Shown: positions 6,167-13,695 of the stretch, one piece after another
How the letters are laid out: each line of letters opens with the position of its first letter
Position numbering within the stretch: the first letter of the stretch is position 1
From: an uncultured Chitinophagaceae bacterium
GTDB taxonomy: Bacteria > Bacteroidota > Bacteroidia > Chitinophagales > Chitinophagaceae
Direction: 5' to 3'
Assembly: GCA_934502905.1 (NCBI GenBank)
Contig: CAKSVK010000079.1
Span: forward strand, 1-16,148
DNA length: 16,148 nucleotides
Notes under the pieces: model-generated
The model's database searches: none
Told to the model about the DNA's origin: nothing
The model's input: the letters and a program-made list of their open reading frames with translations, nothing else
Program-made: the position numbers and the translations under genes

Positions 6167-7165
6167 ATGGAATACAGGACATTAGGCAAATCAGATCTAA
6201 AGGTATCGGCTATTACTTTCGGGGCATGGGCCGCAGGCGGATGGATGTGGGGGAAAACGGAGAGAAAGGATGCCGTTGAGGCCATCAGGGCGTCATACGA
6301 TGCGGGCGTCACTTCCATAGATACCGCCCCTGTGTACGGGCAGGGGACCAGCGAGGAAATTGTAGGAGAAGCGATCCGCGGGATAGCAAGAGATAAAGTG
6401 CAGATACTAACCAAATTTGGTATGCGCTGGGACCTGGTAAAGGGAAACCTTGCATTCAACAGCCAGGACAACAGTGGAAAGCCGATCGATATATACAGGT
6501 ATGCAGGAAAGGAAAGTATTATCTATGAATGTGAGCAGAGCCTGAAAAGGCTGAACACAGATTATATTGACCTCTACCAGATCCATTGGCCGGACCTGAC
6601 GACGCCGATACAGGAAACTTTTGAAGCAGTGACAAAGCTGGTTGAGCAGGGAAAGGTCCGTTATGCAGGGGTATGTAATTACAATGCAGAACAGATGGCG
6701 GAAGCTGAAAAAACGTTGTCATTGGTATCTAACCAGATCCCGTTCAGCATGGTGAACAGGGATGTGGAACTGGAGACGGTTCCCTACTGTATCCGGCATC
6801 AAAAATCCGTGTTGGCATATTCGCCTATGGAAAGAGGCTTGCTGACCGGAAAGATCAAACCAGGGTATGCTTTCCAGGAAGGAGACCATCGTGCCAGGTT
6901 ACCCAGGTTCCAGTCGCCCTACCTGGAAAGGGTAGACGAGCTGCTGCAGAAGTTGCGGACTGTTGCAGCAGCTAAAAAGGCAACCCTGGGGCAGTTGGTG
7001 CTGCGTTGGACAATTGAGCGGCCAGGCATTACGGTTGCATTGGCAGGTGCCCGCAATGCAGCGCAGGCAGTAGAGAATGCGGCAGCAATCAATATTCATT
7101 TGACGAAGGAGGAGCTTGTTTTAATGAACGAATGGGTAGATGCATTCGATTACAAGGTGAACTAA
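6167..7165 (+). CDS. Aldo/keto reductase
   Basis: This 332-residue protein is an NADPH-type aldo/keto reductase (TIM barrel) that reduces aldehydes or ketones, or runs in reverse. The catalytic tetrad is complete: D52, Y57, K83 and H140, seen in SIDTAPVYGQGTSEE, LTKFGMRW and QIHWPD. It starts with the typical MEYRTLGKSDLKVSAITFGAWAAGG. The C-terminal TVALAGARNAAQAVENAAA block matches the cofactor-binding segment of the family. Length is normal for the group annotated as general stress or YghZ/Gpr-like reductases. It is cytoplasmic, with no signal peptide. It appears to be a single-gene transcript, with its own upstream palindrome and a strong terminator 20 bases after the stop. The physiological substrate is not predictable. 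Confidence 0.92.
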   Translation: MEYRTLGKSDLKVSAITFGAWAAGGWMWGKTERKDAVEAIRASYDAGVTSIDTAPVYGQGTSEEIVGEAIRGIARDKVQILTKFGMRWDLVKGNLAFNSQDNSGKPIDIYRYAGKESIIYECEQSLKRLNTDYIDLYQIHWPDLTTPIQETFEAVTKLVEQGKVRYAGVCNYNAEQMAEAEKTLSLVSNQIPFSMVNRDVELETVPYCIRHQKSVLAYSPMERGLLTGKIKPGYAFQEGDHRARLPRFQSPYLERVDELLQKLRTVAAAKKATLGQLVLRWTIERPGITVALAGARNAAQAVENAAAINIHLTKEELVLMNEWVDAFDYKVN

Positions 7166-7184
7166 GGATATACCACTAAAAATG

Positions 7185-7215
7185 AAAGCCGCCCCATGAT
7201 AGAGGCGGCTTTTTT
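7185..7215. terminator. Strong terminator shared by aldo/keto reductase (+) and susD (-)
   Basis: AAAGCCGCC (7185-7193) pairs perfectly with GGCGGCTTT (7204-7212) around a 10-base loop. On the plus strand the stem runs into six T (7210-7215). On the minus strand it is followed by a T-rich stretch as well. It lies between the convergent aldo/keto reductase gene and susD, so it probably acts in both directions. Confidence 0.88.
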
Positions 7216-7237
7216 ATTAATCGTTCAGATGACCGGA

Positions 7238-8812
7238 TCAATATCCCGGATTCTGTGTAAGGTTGGGATTTACAGCAATTTGCTGGCTCGGTATTGCACA
7301 AAGCAGATATTTGGCATCGGATGTTTGGGGTTTTTCCTGGAATGGTTGCAGGAATTTTCCGAAGCGGATAAGATCTTCTCTTCTCCAGCCTTCCCAGTAC
7401 AGCTCCCGTCCGCGCTCATCCAATAAATTGTCTAAGGTTAAAGAGGCTAAAGCGGGTACTCCGCGCTTGCTTCTGATATCATTAACCAGCGCCAGTGCCT
7501 CGGTTTCGGTGCCCCCGCTGCCGCCGCGTAGTATGGCTTCAGCCTGCATCAGTAATACATCCGCATAGCGGAATACCACCCAGTCGTTATTCCTTTGTCC
7601 GGTAACGCCGTAGTCATATGCATATTTCATCGGGCGAATACCGGCTGTTTCAAGGGTAGCGCCGGATGTACGTATGGTTACCTCCCTGGTAAATACCAGG
7701 GGTGCATTTGCGGGATTTCTTGCCATTAACGGCTCATTTGTTATCCGGCTGTATTGCTGCCCTGCAAAGAAGCCAACATTTTGCCTGTGGTAGCCTTTTG
7801 TTTTGTTAGAAGTGGTATCTGCATCGTATGCATAGTATATGCCTCTTCTTTCATCCTCTTCCTGGAATTTATCATAAAAGTCAGACAAAGTACACCATCC
7901 GTTCCATCCGCCCGGAAGCATATTATAGTGGGCAATGGTATTCCAGGTTCTGTCTACTCCACCGCCTCTTTCGCCGTTTTTATTCAGCAGTGTATAAATG
8001 TTCTCTGTGGATTTTACATCGTTATCCGGTGCAAAATTGTCAAAATATTTGCCGGGAGCGGATACGCTGTACAATCCTGATGCGGTAATTTCTTTTGCCA
8101 GGGTGATCACCTGGCTCATGTCGGCCGCATCAAATGCGGGAGATTGCCTGTTCAGGAAAGTGCCCTTGTTCAGGTACACCTTCATCAGCAATGTCTTTGC
8201 TGCATTTCTGTTGGCAACATAAGCGATGGTAGGGCCGTTGTTAGGAAGTTCATTTAAGATTGCATTCAGCTCACTGATAATATAATCTATGGCTTCCTGC
8301 GGCTGCATTACTTTGGGTGCGATCCGGAAATCCTCCAGCGCATCTCCTTCCCTGATGGGTGCAACACCATACAGGTCTACCATGTCAAATATGGCCAGCG
8401 CACGTATGAACCGGGCTTCTGCTGCCTGTTGCGAACTGGGGTTAAATTTCAATACATTGGTTGCATTGTAGATGGCGGTGCCCAAACTTACAAATGTGCT
8501 GTTCATAAATCCGTTATCAGCATTCCAGGCGTGTTGGTGAAGGGCACGGTAAATTCCGTTGTCATCCCAGTCACCGCCACGTGTAGGCGCTATTGCCGCA
8601 TCGGTGGTTATTTCCTGCAGCACCCATCGCTGATCCTGCTGGTACGGTTGATTCAACGAAGTGTAGGCTGTCACCAGCAGACCGCCGGGGTCTACATTGG
8701 AGCTGCCTTCCTGCAATTCGCTATTAAATTCTTCATTAAGCTTCGTACAGGAGTTCAACCCGGATGTAAGAAAGCCTAACGCTAACAGATATAATAAGAA
8801 ATTCGATTTCAT
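7238..8812 (-). CDS. SusD/RagB-family nutrient-binding outer-membrane lipoprotein
   Basis: This is a 524-residue SusD-like protein that would sit on the cell surface as the lid of the SusC transporter and bind a glycan, peptide or other nutrient. The N-terminus is a lipoprotein signal (MKSNFLLYLLALGFLTSG) with lipobox LNSC and lipidated C22. Residues about 25-220 correspond to the SusD-like N-terminal helical (TPR-like) region, with AARFIRALAIFDMVDLYG around 132-149. The C-terminal half (about 270-524) is the RagB/SusD domain, with the characteristic VFRYADVLLMQAEAI and the closing RREDLIRFGKFL and NPNLTQNPGY. It begins 13 bases after the susC stop and is cotranscribed with it. The ligand cannot be read from the sequence. 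Confidence 0.96.
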   Translation of the reverse strand: MKSNFLLYLLALGFLTSGLNSCTKLNEEFNSELQEGSSNVDPGGLLVTAYTSLNQPYQQDQRWVLQEITTDAAIAPTRGGDWDDNGIYRALHQHAWNADNGFMNSTFVSLGTAIYNATNVLKFNPSSQQAAEARFIRALAIFDMVDLYGVAPIREGDALEDFRIAPKVMQPQEAIDYIISELNAILNELPNNGPTIAYVANRNAAKTLLMKVYLNKGTFLNRQSPAFDAADMSQVITLAKEITASGLYSVSAPGKYFDNFAPDNDVKSTENIYTLLNKNGERGGGVDRTWNTIAHYNMLPGGWNGWCTLSDFYDKFQEEDERRGIYYAYDADTTSNKTKGYHRQNVGFFAGQQYSRITNEPLMARNPANAPLVFTREVTIRTSGATLETAGIRPMKYAYDYGVTGQRNNDWVVFRYADVLLMQAEAILRGGSGGTETEALALVNDIRSKRGVPALASLTLDNLLDERGRELYWEGWRREDLIRFGKFLQPFQEKPQTSDAKYLLCAIPSQQIAVNPNLTQNPGY

Positions 8813-8825
8813 GACAATGATTTAT

Positions 8826-11804
8826 TTAAAGGGAGAAGTTTATTCCAAGTAATATATTTCTGGCCGGAGGATAAGGCAAATACTCAATACCCAGTGAAGG
8901 AATGCCGTTGGTAGCACCATCCGTATTCACTTCAGGATCGAAACCGGTGTATTTGGTAATAATAAACAGGTTTTGTCCGGTAAGAGAAACATTAAGGTTC
9001 TTAAATAACCTGCCAACATCGCCTACCTTGTAGCTCAGGGTAAGGTTTGCCATTTTCAGGTAGTTGCCTTTTTCCAGGTACCGTGTTGAAGCGGCGGCGG
9101 AGTTAGAGGTAGACTCTTTTACACTGGTGTTGTAAAATGACGAACCGATATTCCTTAAAGACAGGTTGCTGATCCCCAGGGTAGTGGCGGCTGTATTATT
9201 GAACAGATAGTGTCCGAAGGCGCCGTTCATATTGGCACCCAGCGAGAAGTTCTTGTAGGTAACGTTGGTAGAAATACCCAGCAGCGTAGTCGGGTTCGGA
9301 CTATTGGCATAAAACTTGTTCAGGGCCGGGTCGTTGGTCGAGCTTTTGCTGCCATCCTGGCCACGGTACATGCTCATACCGGTCTGAGGGTCGATTCCTT
9401 CAAAAATAGCCAGGTACCATACGTTAAGCGGTTGTCCGTTCACCATACGCTGACCGGTTACACCGGAAAATCCCTGACCTCTTAAAGCGCCCGTTTCATA
9501 ATATCCTAACAGACCACTTACGCTGTTTTTCAGGAAGGTAACATTTCCGGTAACATCCCAGTTCCAGTCATTTGTCCTGATAATATTTCCGGTCAATGCA
9601 ATTTCCCAACCCTTGTTTACTACTTCACCATCAAGGTTTACCCATATCCGTCCTGCCGGTGCAGGTTGTGCCAGGGTTTGTTCAAACAAGGCATCGGTCG
9701 TTTTTTTGTTGAAATAATCAACAGAACCGTAAATCCGGTTGTCCAGTATAGCAAAGTCAATACCGGCATTAATGGTGGCGGAAGTCTCCCATTTAAGGTC
9801 TTTGTTGCCGTAGTTAGCCTGGCTGATGCTTTGTGTTCCGAAAGTCAGACGATCCAGGGAGGCGCCGGACGGAAATTCCTGGTTACCCGTTTTACCCCAG
9901 CCTAACCGCAGCTTCAGCTGGTTGATGTTATTGTTGTCTTTCAAGAACGCTTCCTGGGCAATATTCCATGCCAAAGCCAGCGAGGGGAAAGTAGCGTATT
10001 GATTGTTGGAACCAAACCTTGTAGAACCATCCCTTCTTACAGTAGCGGTAAGCAGATATTTGTCCAGGTAGTTAAAGCCACCACGCAGGAAAACAGACTG
10101 CAATTGGTTGGTTGGACTTCTGTAGGACGATATTTCGCGGGAATTGATGGCTGAATATTGCAGGTAGTTGTAATAATCCAGTCCGAAATACCGGAAGCCG
10201 CCCCCGAATGCCTTACTGTTATTGAAGTCGTAATCCAGGAATTCGTAACCTGCTACCGCGTTGATATTCCAGTCGGTAGACACCTGCTTGTTGAAAGAAA
10301 GCGTATGTGTCATTTGCTGGTTGGTTTCCCCGTTGTTGGATACAAATGCTTGTTCGTTGGCTTCTGCCGACGGGTCGATGATACCGGCCCGGTACCTGCC
10401 TGTTCTGTTACCGGTCAGCCTCATGGCACTATAGGTGAAGCGGTACTCCAGGTCATCGGTTATTTTGTAATACGGTGAAATAGTAGCCACCAGCGTATTG
10501 CTCACAGCCTTGTCCTTGAAAGCCGCCAGGCTCGCCAGGGGGTTGCGGGCAAAAGTATTTATAAAGGTAAGGTTCCCCTGGTCATCCCTTAAAGAACGGG
10601 TAGGGTTCCAGTTCAATGCCTGTGAAACAATATTACCGTCGGCGCCCACGCCTACGTCAATAGGAGCATATTGGTTATTCATCTGGGTGATGAAGGCTGA
10701 GAAATCGAGTCCGAGCCTTTTATTTTCCAGGAACCGGTAGTTACCGGTGAAATTCAATGTGTATTTCCTGAGGTCTGAGTTCCTCATAATACCTTCCTGG
10801 TTGAGCACCCCGGCAGAAAGACGGTATTTACCATACTCGGTACCACCGGAAAAATCTGCATAATAGTTCTGGGTAATGGCGCTCCTGGTGATTGCTTTGA
10901 AAGCGTCTACATCATCGCCAAAATCTGAGGTGGCAGCATCGTTGGGTGTGTAGTATTTCAACGCTTCGCGGAACTGAGAGGAAGTTAAAACTTTTGGACG
11001 CTCCCGCAAATTGGACACACCGGCAGATACGCCTGCAGATACTACCGGCTCACCGGCTTTTCCTTTTTTCGTAGTAATGATAACGACACCGTTAGCACCT
11101 CTTGAACCGTATATTGCTGTAGCGGAAGCATCTTTTAAGATGTCCATGCTGGCAATATCCCCGGGGTTAAGATAGGTAAGGGGGTTTCCCCTGTCGGAGG
11201 TAAATCCGCCCCTGCCCGCAGGTAAGGGAGAGTTCCCGGACATAGGTACTCCATCCAGCACAAACAGGGGGTTATTACTGGCGCGGATAGAAGAGTTACC
11301 CCTTATCCTCACTGTAACAGAACCGCCCGGCTGACCGGTATTGTTAACGACCATTACCCCGGGGGTTTTACCCTGGATCAGCTGGTCGGGGTTGGTGATG
11401 ATACCCTTGTTGAAGTTTTTTTCAGCGATGGTTACCATGGCGCCTGTTACGTCCTTTTTACGGGCAGTACCATATCCGATCACCACCACCTCGTTTAAAT
11501 CACCTACCGACATTTCTAAAACGATGTTCATATCGGTGCCCGGGGTGGCATCCACCTCCTGGGTAATATACCCGGCGCCTGAAAAAACCAATTTCGAGCC
11601 GGCGGCTACATCATTCAATGTAAAAACCCCGTCGCTATTGGTCATGGTTCCTTTACTTGTACCTTTTACAATAACTGAGATTCCGGAAAGCGCTGCGGCC
11701 TTGTTGTCCATAACGGTACCCGTTACAGTCTGGGCCTGCGCAAATGAAAATACCATGCATGCTGTAAAAATAAGCATGACAGCATGTCGCAAAGCAATCA
11801 GCAT
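8826..11804 (-). CDS. SusC/RagA-family TonB-dependent outer-membrane receptor
   Basis: This 992-residue TonB-dependent transporter imports nutrients across the outer membrane together with SusD. A signal peptide ends near AQA (residue 24). Residues 26-97 form the carboxypeptidase-regulatory-like extension (VTGTVMDNKAAALSGISVIV). The LNEVVVIGYG sequence (103-112) is the SusC-family hallmark just before the plug. The plug covers about 113-250 and includes TPGVMVVNNTGQPGG, IRGNSSIRASNNPLFVLDG and DASATAIYGSRGANGVVIITTKKG. The remainder is the 22-strand barrel ending in ILLGINFSL. There is no N-terminal STN domain for an anti-sigma partner, and no ECF sigma gene nearby, so control by sigma/anti-sigma signalling is not indicated. 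The length is typical of the family. No enzyme gene is attached to this pair in the window. Confidence 0.97.
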   Translation of the reverse strand: MLIALRHAVMLIFTACMVFSFAQAQTVTGTVMDNKAAALSGISVIVKGTSKGTMTNSDGVFTLNDVAAGSKLVFSGAGYITQEVDATPGTDMNIVLEMSVGDLNEVVVIGYGTARKKDVTGAMVTIAEKNFNKGIITNPDQLIQGKTPGVMVVNNTGQPGGSVTVRIRGNSSIRASNNPLFVLDGVPMSGNSPLPAGRGGFTSDRGNPLTYLNPGDIASMDILKDASATAIYGSRGANGVVIITTKKGKAGEPVVSAGVSAGVSNLRERPKVLTSSQFREALKYYTPNDAATSDFGDDVDAFKAITRSAITQNYYADFSGGTEYGKYRLSAGVLNQEGIMRNSDLRKYTLNFTGNYRFLENKRLGLDFSAFITQMNNQYAPIDVGVGADGNIVSQALNWNPTRSLRDDQGNLTFINTFARNPLASLAAFKDKAVSNTLVATISPYYKITDDLEYRFTYSAMRLTGNRTGRYRAGIIDPSAEANEQAFVSNNGETNQQMTHTLSFNKQVSTDWNINAVAGYEFLDYDFNNSKAFGGGFRYFGLDYYNYLQYSAINSREISSYRSPTNQLQSVFLRGGFNYLDKYLLTATVRRDGSTRFGSNNQYATFPSLALAWNIAQEAFLKDNNNINQLKLRLGWGKTGNQEFPSGASLDRLTFGTQSISQANYGNKDLKWETSATINAGIDFAILDNRIYGSVDYFNKKTTDALFEQTLAQPAPAGRIWVNLDGEVVNKGWEIALTGNIIRTNDWNWDVTGNVTFLKNSVSGLLGYYETGALRGQGFSGVTGQRMVNGQPLNVWYLAIFEGIDPQTGMSMYRGQDGSKSSTNDPALNKFYANSPNPTTLLGISTNVTYKNFSLGANMNGAFGHYLFNNTAATTLGISNLSLRNIGSSFYNTSVKESTSNSAAASTRYLEKGNYLKMANLTLSYKVGDVGRLFKNLNVSLTGQNLFIITKYTGFDPEVNTDGATNGIPSLGIEYLPYPPARNILLGINFSL

Positions 11805-12227
11805 AGTGGTTTGATTTGAAGTTAATTGTTGTGAATAAAATGTTTTCTCTTTTCCCGAAGGGTGTCGGAATTAACTTTGTTTTCCTGAAACCTTAATCAA
11901 AGTTAATATTTCATAAATCAAAGTTAATATTATTACATATACAGACAGCAGATATTTTGAATATGCTGCATGAGCCGGAGAGAAATAGCCGATGACAGTA
12001 TGGAAAAATTTTCCGGAGATCTTCATGGATTGTTTCGGGTGTTTCTCCGGTCTTTTTTCCTTTATATACTGTATAAAGAGTGAACCTGACAGCCAATGCT
12101 ACCGGGTAGTTCCGGCAAGGGGAACGCAAGCCGGCCGGCGCACAGCAAAACCAGTGCCATTTTTATACGATAAAAAAAGCTACCGGAAAAATGGTCAGGA
12201 GATAGCGTTGGAAGGTCTGGGTGCTGC
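11805..12227 (-). other. 423-base intergenic region upstream of susC, no gene accepted
   Basis: The stretch contains the susC promoter and repeat cluster (11819-11931) and, further up, a TTTATA/TATAAA inverted pair (12061-12066, 12072-12077) and CCATTTTT/AAAAATGG arms (12157-12164, 12187-12194). The last pair could end the minus-strand DJ-1-type gene, although the loop is long. A possible reading frame of about 88 codons at 11992-12258 (+) has no recognisable similarity and runs into the end of the DJ-1-type gene, so it is not annotated. Confidence 0.5.
11819..11931 (-). promoter_or_regulatory. susC promoter region with repeated ATTAACTTTG elements
   Basis: A 16-base direct repeat, AATCAAAGTTAATATT on the plus strand, occurs at 11895-11910 and 11916-11931, a 21-base period. 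On the minus strand each copy reads AATATTAACTTTGATT and contains TAACTTTG, an exact match to the Bacteroidota -7 consensus TAnnTTTG. The core CAAAGTTAAT is also present in the opposite orientation at 11870-11879 (ATTAACTTTG on the plus strand), and a partial copy, AAGTTAAT, is at 11819-11826. The copy at 11898-11905 would start a transcript near 11890, with a leader of about 85 bases to the susC ATG. The region could be a tandem promoter, a set of operator sites, or both. Confidence 0.55.
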
Positions 12228-12803
12228 TTATCCGATCGCGATCCCCAGCAGCTTATAAAATGCTTTCAGAATAGCAGGGTGGCCGGGCCAGGCAGGAGAG
12301 GTAGCCAGGTTGCCGTCTACTACCGCCTCTGTGGGCGGCACATTTTTATAATTACCTCCGGCAAGGGTTACTTCCGGGCCAACAGCTGCATAACTGGTGA
12401 GCGTACGCCCTTTCACCACACCGGCTGCCGTTAATATCTGTATGCCATGACAGATGGCGGCAACAGGCTTGTTGGCTTCAAAAAAATGACGGGTATATTC
12501 CAGCACCTTCCGGTCGAGGCGGATATATTCCGGTGCACGGCCGCCGGTAACATACAGTCCATCGTAGTCGACAGGGTTCACGCTGTCAAAATCCTTATTG
12601 ATCTCAAAATTATGGCCCCGGTATTCCAGGTAGGTTTGAAATTCCGTAAAATCATGTATAGCAGTCGCTATCTTATCACCTTTTTTCTTTCCCGGACAAA
12701 TCACATCTACCTCGCAGCCTACCGATAAAAGGGCCTGGTAGGGAACCATCAGCTCGTAATCCTCCACGAAATCGCCGGCAAACATCAAAATTTTTTTAGC
12801 CAT
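12228..12803 (-). CDS. DJ-1/PfpI family protein (type 1 glutamine amidotransferase-like)
   Basis: This 191-residue protein of the DJ-1/ThiJ/PfpI superfamily begins MAKKILMFAGDFVEDYELMVP. The nucleophile elbow is AAICHGIQIL, with C118 followed by H119, and the acidic partner is in VEDYE (E14 or E17), as in the PfpI group. The YVTGGRAPEY segment (84-93) and the late TSPAWPGHP block (168-176) are also usual for this group. Members act as protein or nucleotide deglycases, glyoxalase-like enzymes, proteases or chaperones, and the exact activity is not predictable here. It has no signal peptide. It is transcribed divergently from the glutathione peroxidase gene, and both would fit oxidative or carbonyl stress, but shared control is only inferred. 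Confidence 0.9.
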   Translation of the reverse strand: MAKKILMFAGDFVEDYELMVPYQALLSVGCEVDVICPGKKKGDKIATAIHDFTEFQTYLEYRGHNFEINKDFDSVNPVDYDGLYVTGGRAPEYIRLDRKVLEYTRHFFEANKPVAAICHGIQILTAAGVVKGRTLTSYAAVGPEVTLAGGNYKNVPPTEAVVDGNLATSPAWPGHPAILKAFYKLLGIAIG

Positions 12804-12961
12804 AATATATTGGTTTGAATGATTAAAAAATCGGTATCAGGGAAAATCCCAAGGGAGTAGAAATTAAAATTAATGACTCTTTTTGACAAGCCGTACTAAA
12901 AATTGCCACAACGGAACTGGAGGCTTTATGTTAAAATCACCCGCATCATTACCGGAATTCG

Positions 12962-12969
12962 TATATTAG
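12962..12969 (+). promoter_or_regulatory. Candidate -7 element before the glutathione peroxidase gene
   Basis: TATATTAG, within GTATATTAGCAC, is one base from TAnnTTTG and lies 62 bases before the chosen ATG at 13032, which would leave a leader of roughly 55 bases. No clear -33 TTTG is seen. It is the best promoter candidate in the 228-base divergent gap 12804-13031. Confidence 0.35.
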
Positions 12970-13031
12970 CACTACCGTCTTCTTCCGGATCGTTTTGCGC
13001 AATTCATTCATTTAAAATAAAAATACAGTAT

Positions 13032-13544
13032 ATGATACGCTTATTAATGGTAGCTGTTTTCTTTACGGTTGCTTCTTCTATTTATGATTTTAAGGTGGAA
13101 TCGCTGGAGGGAGGGCCCCTTGATCTATCTGCTTATAAAGGAAAGAAAGTCCTGATCGTGAATACGGCTTCCAAATGCGGATTTACACCCCAGTATAAGG
13201 ATCTGGAAACTTTATACAAAACGTATAAGGATAAGCTGGTGGTGATTGGCTTCCCGGCTAATAATTTTATGCGGCAGGAACCTGGCACAAATGCCGAGAT
13301 CAAGGAGTTTTGTGAACAAAAATACGGTGTTTCCTTCCCGATGGCGGCTAAGGTATCTGTAAAAGGAAAGGATATGCATCCACTATTCAAATACCTGGTG
13401 GAAGAAGCGGAGAAGAAGGGAATAAAGGATCCTATAAAATGGAATTTCACAAAGTTTCTTGTCGATGAAAACGGCCAGCTGATCACCGTGTTTTCCAGCA
13501 AAACCAACCCGATGAGCGAAGATATTGTAAAGTACCTGAATTGA
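13032..13544 (+). CDS. Glutathione peroxidase family protein (two-cysteine type), probably exported
   Basis: This 170-residue protein is a thiol peroxidase of the glutathione peroxidase family, reducing hydrogen peroxide or organic peroxides. The peroxidatic cysteine is C49 in NTASKCGFTPQY. Glutamine Q82 (MRQEPG) and W137-N138 (IKWNFTKFL) complete the catalytic set. C94 in EFCEQKYGVSFP is at the place of the resolving cysteine of thioredoxin-dependent members, so thioredoxin rather than glutathione is the likely reductant. ATG 13032 was chosen over an in-frame start at 12903, because MIRLLMVAVFFTVASS looks like a signal peptide and the extra 43 residues lack similarity. Export to the periplasm is therefore probable. 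It lies divergent from the DJ-1-type gene and 151 bases before the NagA-type gene. Confidence 0.88.
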   Translation: MIRLLMVAVFFTVASSIYDFKVESLEGGPLDLSAYKGKKVLIVNTASKCGFTPQYKDLETLYKTYKDKLVVIGFPANNFMRQEPGTNAEIKEFCEQKYGVSFPMAAKVSVKGKDMHPLFKYLVEEAEKKGIKDPIKWNFTKFLVDENGQLITVFSSKTNPMSEDIVKYLN

Positions 13545-13554
13545 TATTTTCGCT

Positions 13555-13612
13555 GGCGGGGTGGAATACCCGCCGGTAGAGTACTTTACCGGTCGGTGTC
13601 CCTACCAACCGG
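13555..13612 (+). promoter_or_regulatory. Chain of three overlapping inverted repeats upstream of the NagA-type gene
   Basis: GGCGGG (13555-13560) pairs with CCCGCC (13569-13574). The 20-base near-palindrome CCGGTAGAGTACTTTACCGG (13573-13592) has a single G-T mismatch. CCGGTCGGT (13589-13597) pairs with ACCAACCGG (13604-13612) with one mismatch. Each right arm shares bases with the next left arm, so neighbouring hairpins exclude each other. A smaller GGGG/CCCC hairpin follows at 13635-13647. The set lies 84-141 bases before the chosen NagA start. It may be operator DNA, an attenuator-like leader, or the processing and termination zone of the peroxidase message. No T-run follows any of the stems. 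Confidence 0.45.
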
Positions 13613-13695
13613 GAACCTTGCATAAAATGAGATTGGGGATATACCCCCGTGTTGCTTACTACCTGCTTTTACGAACTAAATCTGGCTCCTTAGTT

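Noticed and set aside
7754..8779. Plus-strand open frames of 60-116 codons opposite susD
   Set aside because: Shadows of the SusD frame; hydrophobic stretches arise from the antisense of its codons.
9210..11814. Several plus-strand open frames of 79-157 codons opposite susC
   Set aside because: They are antisense shadows of a strongly supported SusC reading frame and have no family signatures.
11911..12129. Minus-strand open frame of 72 codons in the same gap
   Set aside because: Covers the susC promoter repeats and has a composition unlike a real protein; no similarity seen.
11992..12258. Plus-strand open frame of 88 codons upstream of susC
   Set aside because: No recognisable domain, no promoter or ribosome site, and it runs antisense into the end of the DJ-1-type gene; probably chance.
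12883..12888. TTGACA resembling a sigma-70 -35 box
   Set aside because: No matching -10 box at 16-18 bases, and this phylum uses TTTG/TAnnTTTG promoters.
12903..13031. 43-codon extension of the glutathione peroxidase
   Set aside because: It would hide a good signal peptide inside the protein and includes the promoter-like TATATTAG; ATG 13032 is preferred.
13561..13695. 45-codon N-terminal extension of the NagA-type protein from a GTG
   Set aside because: The extension has no family similarity and overlaps the inverted-repeat chain; ATG 13696 gives the normal family length.
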